7,571 nucleotides of DNA from an uncultured Clostridia bacterium. Its GTDB lineage: Bacteria; Bacillota; Clostridia; Oscillospirales; Ruminococcaceae. The stretch lies in NCBI GenBank assembly GCA_946613705.1, contig CAMOFU010000115.1, positions 1 through 7,571 of the forward strand, given 5' to 3'. Both the position numbers and the translations under genes were made by a program. Shown in pieces: positions 1-6,200 of this stretch. Each line of letters starts with the position of its first letter. The stretch's first letter is position 1. The notes beneath the pieces are model-generated. The model did no database searches, had not been told where the DNA came from, and saw only the letters and a list, made by a program, of their open reading frames with translations.

Positions 1-16
1 CGATGTATTATAATTT

Positions 17-75
17 TGTCCGCAAAGCGGACACCTTAACTATTCACTATTCACTTTTCACTATTCACTATTCGC
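17..75. repeat. Intergenic palindrome plus heptad repeat tract
   Basis: A perfect 7-bp inverted repeat (TGTCCGC, AAA, GCGGACA; 17-33) is followed after 7 bases by five tandem heptads (41-75): TATTCAC, TATTCAC, TTTTCAC, TATTCAC, TATTCGC. Neither strand has a T-run after the hairpin, so it is not an obvious terminator. It resembles dispersed intergenic repeat debris, but whether it recurs in the genome cannot be told from this window. Confidence 0.7.
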
Positions 76-154
76 TATTTCTTAGCAGGCGCCATACCTG
101 TCAGGTCACGATCCGCCTTCGGTCATTTCACACTAAGCACCCTTTCCGACGGCC
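76..154. other. Intergenic stretch with no recognisable gene
   Basis: This stretch between the heptad tract and the terminator shows no supported coding sequence or RNA gene. The only structure seen is a short 5-bp palindrome ACCTGTCAGGT (96-106), too small to interpret. Confidence 0.6.
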
Positions 155-198
155 AAAAAAATGCACCGTCTGCCCTCTCCGCGAGGACAGGCGGTGCA
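155..198 (-). terminator. Rho-independent terminator of the giant gene
   Basis: Read on the minus strand, TGCACCGCCTGTCCTC (198-183) pairs with GAGGGCAGACGGTGCA (177-162) around a 5-base loop GCGGA. The 16-position stem has one C-A mismatch and one T-G wobble. It is followed immediately by seven T's (161-155). It begins 44 bases after the stop codon, so the transcript ends here with no downstream gene visible. On the plus strand no T-run follows, so it works in one direction. Confidence 0.92.
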
Positions 199-229
199 CT
201 GTTATCCCGTATTTGCGTTACGCAATATC

Positions 230-247
230 TGTGTTATGTGTGTTATG
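230..247. repeat. 9-bp tandem duplication over the stop codon
   Basis: TGTGTTATG occurs twice with no gap (230-238 and 239-247). On the minus strand the stop TAA is in the first copy, and since 9 is a multiple of three the second copy supplies another in-frame TAA (236-234). Confidence 0.85.
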
Positions 248-3200
248 CAGTCTCAATGTCCGTCGGCCAGCCGTTGAGGTACTTCTGCATAAGAGTGTAG
301 TCTCTCATGTTGATGTTGCCGTCACGGTTGAGATCTGCGCTCGGCACTTCAATGTCGATATCCCAGTGATTGAGATACTTCTGCAATGCCGTGTAGTCCT
401 TCATGTTCACATCTCCGTCACGGTTCACATCGCCGAAGAGATAGAGGTCTGTGCTGCCCTCACCGATGCCGCCGCTGACGGTCACTGTTATCGTCTTTGT
501 CACAAACCCCTTCACAGCCGCGGTAACGGTGTATTCGCCGTCCGTAAGTCCCTTCGCCGTGAAGCTGCCGCCGCCGTTTGCCTCTGCTGCTGCCTCTTTG
601 CCCTCAGCGTCGGTAACTGTAAGCGTGATCTCGCCGTGTGCCTTCTTTGAGTGTACGTTCACGGTGATCTCAGCAGCCGCATCGTCAGCGACCGTCAGGT
701 GAAGCGGCAGTCCGTCGGACCATTCGCCGTCCAGATTGGAGCGTATGCGGAAGAAGTATGTTCCGGGCTCCAGAGCGATCGGCTCGGTGTAAAGTATAGG
801 CTCGGGGTCGTCCCTCGGACAGATACCGTTGGTGGTATAGTAGATGACCGCCCCGGGAGTCGGGGTCGTAAGCATCAGCAGACCCTTTTTAACGGTATCT
901 CCGTCATTGACTGCTGCGCCGTCTATCGTTGCCTCTGCCTTTGCGGGCATCACGGTTTCAGCCTTGACGGTGTAGCTCGCTGTCAGCATCTTGCTCGGGC
1001 TCATGCCCGCTCTGAATGCCTTTGCCTTGACTGTCATATCCTCTGTAATGATGATCGCCGAGCTGTAAACGGCACTCTTCTCCGTAGGCTCGCTGCCGTC
1101 GGTCGTGTACCGTATGACAGCTCCCGCAGTCGCCGTGGAAAGGATCACCTCAGTGTTCTTCTCCACCTCGCCCGCTTCCGTGTCTGCCGTCGGCTTCTTC
1201 ACCTGCGCGGGATTTGTGACCGTAAGCTCACCGCTGTCATAGCGCTCGTCCATCTGAACGCCCGCATAGCTTTCAGCAAGGTTCCCGACCGCAAGCTGTA
1301 TCCTGTCGCCCTCTGCCGCATTCTTATAGGTAAGCAGCAGCTCGCTCGTGTAGCTCGGTGCCTTCCTGCCCGTGCCGCTCTTTTCGCTGTTGACCTTCAC
1401 AATGCTGAAGTCCGCAGGCTTGCCGTTTACAAGCAGCGTGAAGTTTGCCTTTGTAAGAGTGCTTTCGTTCATGTACTTGCTGAACACCACATCAATGCCA
1501 AGAGTTGAAGCCTTCACGCTCTTTATCTTCGGCGCTTCATAGCTCACAAGCGGGATATTCACATCAAGCTGAACGGGGAGAACGGGCATATACCAACAGC
1601 CGTCAGCGCGGTTCTTTACAGCGTCAAGCCCGAAGCTCTTGCTGCTGCCCGTGTCTGCGTCCTCATAGCCATCGGCAGTGACCTTGACTCTCCACCAGCC
1701 CTCGGGCACGAACCACTGATAGCGCCCGTCCGCGCCTGTGGTCTGCGGGTTGGGCTCAATGCCGAATGCATCGGGATCCGCCTCGACCGCTGCTCCGCCC
1801 GAGATACCCGTTATCACGTCATATTCGTCTCTTGTCACATCAACACTTCCGAACAGGGTGTACAGAGTGACCTCTGCGCCCTCGACCCTGTTGCTCGGAA
1901 CTGCCTCGTATACATAGCCCGAGGGGTCATATCTTCCCTTCGGACCCGAGGGAGCAGTTACCCTTGTGTAATTCACAGGTGTCAGGATCCTGTCGCGGTA
2001 GCGTTCAAGGATATCCTTCTCTCTCTCTCGGTCATCTCTGTTGGCATATGCGTCGGGGTCGTAGAGATCCTTCGGCCAGTTCGTCCAGTCGATATTGCTG
2101 CACAGCCCGTCGCTGCTGCCGTATTTCTGGGCATAGCGCGCTGCCATGTAGAGCCTTCTGGCAAGAGATGTGGATTTGCGTCCCCATGCCTGCTCACGGA
2201 CTCTTGTCTTGAATTCGTTATAGGTGTAGTTCTTTGCCTCGTCCTTGACCTTGTCCCACGCAGCCTTCAGACCCTTTTCGCCGAAGTCCTTGCCGAAGCT
2301 CGTGGCATTGTCGAGTGCCTTGACGACCTCCTGTGTCATGCGCTGCCCGAACATCTCGCGTATCTCGGGAACAATGTCGAACGGTCCCAGATAACCGTTG
2401 GACTGGTTATCTTTGAAATATACCTGCAAGCAGTAATTGTCCTTCAGGAAACGGTGGAGCTTAAATATCTCATCGCTGGTCACATCTATCTCCTGCATCC
2501 ACTCTGCCATATCCTCGCCCGTTTCCTGAGCCTTCTTGAACTTATCAGCCGCATCGGTCACAGCGTCCCAGAACGGTATACCCGTCGAGGCGTTGAGCAC
2601 GCGGTCAGAGGTTTTCAGATGCTCCGCTGCGAATTTCGCCCTCTCGGTAAAGGCGGCACCGTTTATCTCAGCCTCTGCCGCCTCGGAGAATGCCGCTGCA
2701 TACTGAACATAAAATGCGCTCCATGTATCCATGACCTTCTGTGCATTGGCAGCCACAAGATACTGCTCTGCAAGCGTCTTGCCTGCCGCCCCTATCCTGT
2801 CCTGCGCATCACTGCTCAAAGCAGGATCGTACAGCCTGCCCCCTCCGATATCCGTGATGCAGATGTTCTTCTTCTTTGCCGCCGTATCCCACAGCACCTC
2901 AACACGGCGCGCTGCGGTCATAACGGTGGAAATAAATATCGTGGTCGAGTCCTCGTCGTATCTGCGCACCGACTGTGTGCCGAACACAAGCTCCTTTTCC
3001 GTAAAGCCGTCCATTTCCTCGGCAGGGAACCAGCCCTCGCGGTAAAGCACAACGTTCGGCGAAAGGTCGCCTGCATCGCTGCCGTAGTTAAAGGCGGGCT
3101 TGAGAGCCGACAGTTCCTTGATCTCGGCTTTGTCCCAGCTTTCCTCGGTGTGTGTGATCGAAACAGGGATATCCGCGCCGCCGTTCCCGAGCTTGAAAAA

Positions 3201-6200
3201 CATATCCTCTCCCACGACCGTCAGGTCGGAGATCAGCGATGTGCCCGCCAGCCTGTCGTAGACCCTTTTCAGCTGTGCCTCGGTGTATTTCCCGTCCTCT
3301 GCCTTTTCAAGATGCTCGGGGCGCGGCTTCGTCGAGTAGCTCACATATGCCCCGTCGGGTGCCGAGCCGGGGATAAAGGTCAGCGGAGTGAGCCATGTTC
3401 CGTCCTCCTGCTTGACCGCGTCGATCATCTTCATATATCCGTTTCTCGGAATGTTGACAGCAGCAGCAGTTATCTGATCGGGATTGTCAAAGGTGATCTT
3501 CCACTGTACGCGGGCCTTTTCATTATTGTGTGCGCCTCTGTACCAGCTCTGGTCCCGGCTTACGGGGTCGCCGTCGTCCCAGACGACCATGCTCTGCATC
3601 CAGCCCCTTTCGGCATCGCCCTCATGGCTCTCCCAGTAAAGCACATACTTGCTCAGCACGCCGTCATTCGGAGTATAGATCACCTGAACGGTGTCGGACG
3701 TTCTTGCAAAGGTGCCGTCCGCATACGCACCCGCTGCGGTGAACTCGATAGCGTCGTATTCCCCGAAAGCCGATGTGTCAACATTGACCTTTGCCTTATA
3801 CTGACCTCTGTAGTCGGTAGTCGTTTTGCCTACAGGTGCGCCGTTGCAGAAGATGACAACATTGTAATCCTGCTGCTTGTCCTGCGCATACCCCTGAAAT
3901 CCGTTCGTCGAGGGCATAGCCTGACCGTAAACGGTAAAGCTGCCGTCGGCGGTCTCGGGCGGTGCTTCAAGGCTTATAACTGCAAGATCCTGCACAAATG
4001 AGCCTATCAGGTCTGTGTGCAGCTGACCGCCCTCATCATACTGCAAAAATGCATAGCAGCTCATGCTCTCATATTCGGTCTGGCTGATAACAGTCGAAAC
4101 GGTCATCGGGAAGCCGCCCAAAGCCTCCAGCTGCTCCTTGCCGAGCGTCAGAGTGATGCTGCCGTCCTGCTGTATGATCCCGTTCCTGCTTTCCCAGCGG
4201 TCTATCTGGATCGGAGTTCCGTTGACGGACAGCGAATAGGTGTTCACATATCCGTTGCCCTGATTTCCCTGCGGCTGGTTGGTCATCAGACGGAGCGTAA
4301 CGCCGCCGTCGGGCTCAAAGCCCTCCTTGGGAACGATGTCCGCATCTACGGTGATAAAGCTGCCCCATGTCTTTGACATCGTGACCTTTGAGATATCCTG
4401 ATTTACCTTGCCCAGCCCCTTGAATGCTGCGGCTTCGGCGCTCAGGGTGATAGTGCCGCCCTTGTTGTTTTCGTTCGTTACATCTATAGTGGTATAGCCG
4501 CTGTGTTTAAGCGCCATAGCCTCTGCTGCTGTATCGGTATCCTCGGGCAGCAGTGTGCTGAAATATTCTCCGTTCACAGCCACAAAGGTGTACTTATCGG
4601 GCAGCAGTCCGCCCGCCCAGCCTCTCTGACCGCTGCTTCTGCTGCTGAAAAAGTCGTCCTTGCTTACTATAAGCTCGCCCCTGCCGTTGTAGACAAGCAG
4701 CTGCAAAGCCCCGCTCATAGGTCTGCGAAGCTCAAGATATACCGTTCTGCGCTGTACAAAGTCAAGCCCGCCCCTGGCATAGAGCTTGCCCTCGCTGTCC
4801 TTCTGAACGGTCACCTCGGCGGTGCCGTCGTATGCGGGGCCGAAGGTGCTCGGCCAGCCCTCGGCGTAAACGGTCAGCTTGTCGCCCTTCTTTATCCGAT
4901 CGGGGTCGAGGACTATGACAGCGCTGTCGCTGCGCTTGACTGCCAGCTCTGTGCCGTCCGCCTTGGTGACCTTGACCTTATAGAGATCATTTAATCGTCC
5001 CTGAGCGGTATTCCCGTCAGCGTTGATAATGTTCACATCAAGATAGATGCGTCCCTCCCGCAGAGGAACATCAAAGTTCTTTGAAAGGCTTCCTGCCTTG
5101 ATATCCTTTGCAGTGACGGTATAGCTCACGCTCTTGTGATACTCGCCGTAAATGCTCGCGGTGATAACAGTACCCTCGGTTATCCCGTCAGCGGAATACT
5201 GCGTTCCGCTGTAATAACTGCTCGAGCTGATGCTCATAACGCTGTTTTCACCCGGTCTGGCTATGTTTATACAGTAGATCCAAAAATCATTGCTGTAGCT
5301 CCCGCCCGTCAGGTCCTCGGCCTTAACGGAGCCTGTTACAGTTATGCTCGGCTTCTTTTTAAAAGGTACGCTTATGTCTGCTTCGCTGTCAAGTATTACC
5401 TTTATCAGGTCACTTTCAACATACTGAACTGCATAGCTGTCCTTCGGTACTGCACGGAGATATACCTCCTCACCGTCAAGCAGGGTATAGCTGTCCGCCT
5501 CGCTGATAAGCTCCCTGCCCTCGGCATCTGCGTACCATTTATAGCTTCTGCCCCACCAGCCGACATTGCTTCCGTCAGCTGTCGCGTGCGCATATACCTT
5601 CTTTGCCCTGTGGTCGGTGAGCTTCAGAACAGCAGAAGTGCCAAGCCCGCTTTCAAGCGTCACCTCAGCCGTGCCGAAGGTCATATTGCCGTAATCACTG
5701 ACATATGCCGAAGCTTCAAGAGTATACCTCCCAGGGGCGAGGTTTTTAAGCACGACAGTCTTTGCCGTGTCGTATATGTAAGCCTGATACACAGCGTTCC
5801 CGTCGGCATTCTTAACATTCAGATAAGGCTTTGCGCCCGAGGTGATCCTGCCGTCAAAGGAAATGGTCATTGACGGGGCAACATCAAGCTTTATCTCCTT
5901 GCTGTAGACCTTCCCGCCGTTCAGATACAGGTCGATGCCCTCAACGCTCTTTACATTCTCGGGAAGCTTGCTCTTGCAGTATGCAGCGTTGCTGTAGTAA
6001 AGAGACAGATCAAAGCTGACGGTCTTTGCAGCTCCGCTTTTGTCGGTGCAGCGTATCACGCCCGCCGCCTTCTCACCTGTCTCAAAGCTGCGGTTGGTGT
6101 ACATGAACACGCTGTATTCGCCCTGCTCGCGCAGCAGACTGTCCCCCACATAGGAAAGAACTATCTGCGGCTCGTAACTGCCGTCAAGCGCCAGCGGCTT

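Noticed and set aside
7..14. Perfect TATAAT on both strands (ATTATAAT palindrome)
   Set aside because: The -35 position is off the window for the plus strand and has no match on the minus strand; AT-rich intergenic DNA gives such boxes by chance.
17..33. TGTCCGC/GCGGACA hairpin as a second terminator
   Set aside because: No T-run follows it on either strand, and a strong terminator is already present at 155-198.
41..75. Possible CRISPR array
   Set aside because: The units are 7 bases long, contiguous and without spacers.
3..650. Plus-strand open frame running from the intergenic repeats into the gene end
   Set aside because: It starts within the palindrome and heptad tract, passes through the terminator and is antisense to the dockerin. 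There is no ribosome binding site in view.
651..1508. Plus-strand open frame of 285 codons
   Set aside because: It is in the same antisense register as the others (4017-4376, 4503-4994, 5136-5873) and lies opposite the dockerin-proximal, CHB_HEX_C-type and Ig-like domains. The translation is unlike any protein family.
2454..4001. Plus-strand open frame of 515 codons opposite the giant gene
   Set aside because: It lies in exact codon register with the minus-strand gene, so its stops correspond only to sense codons TTA, CTA and TCA, which are rare in this gene. Its product is Cys/Arg/His-rich with no recognisable domain, while the minus-strand product has clear families along its length.
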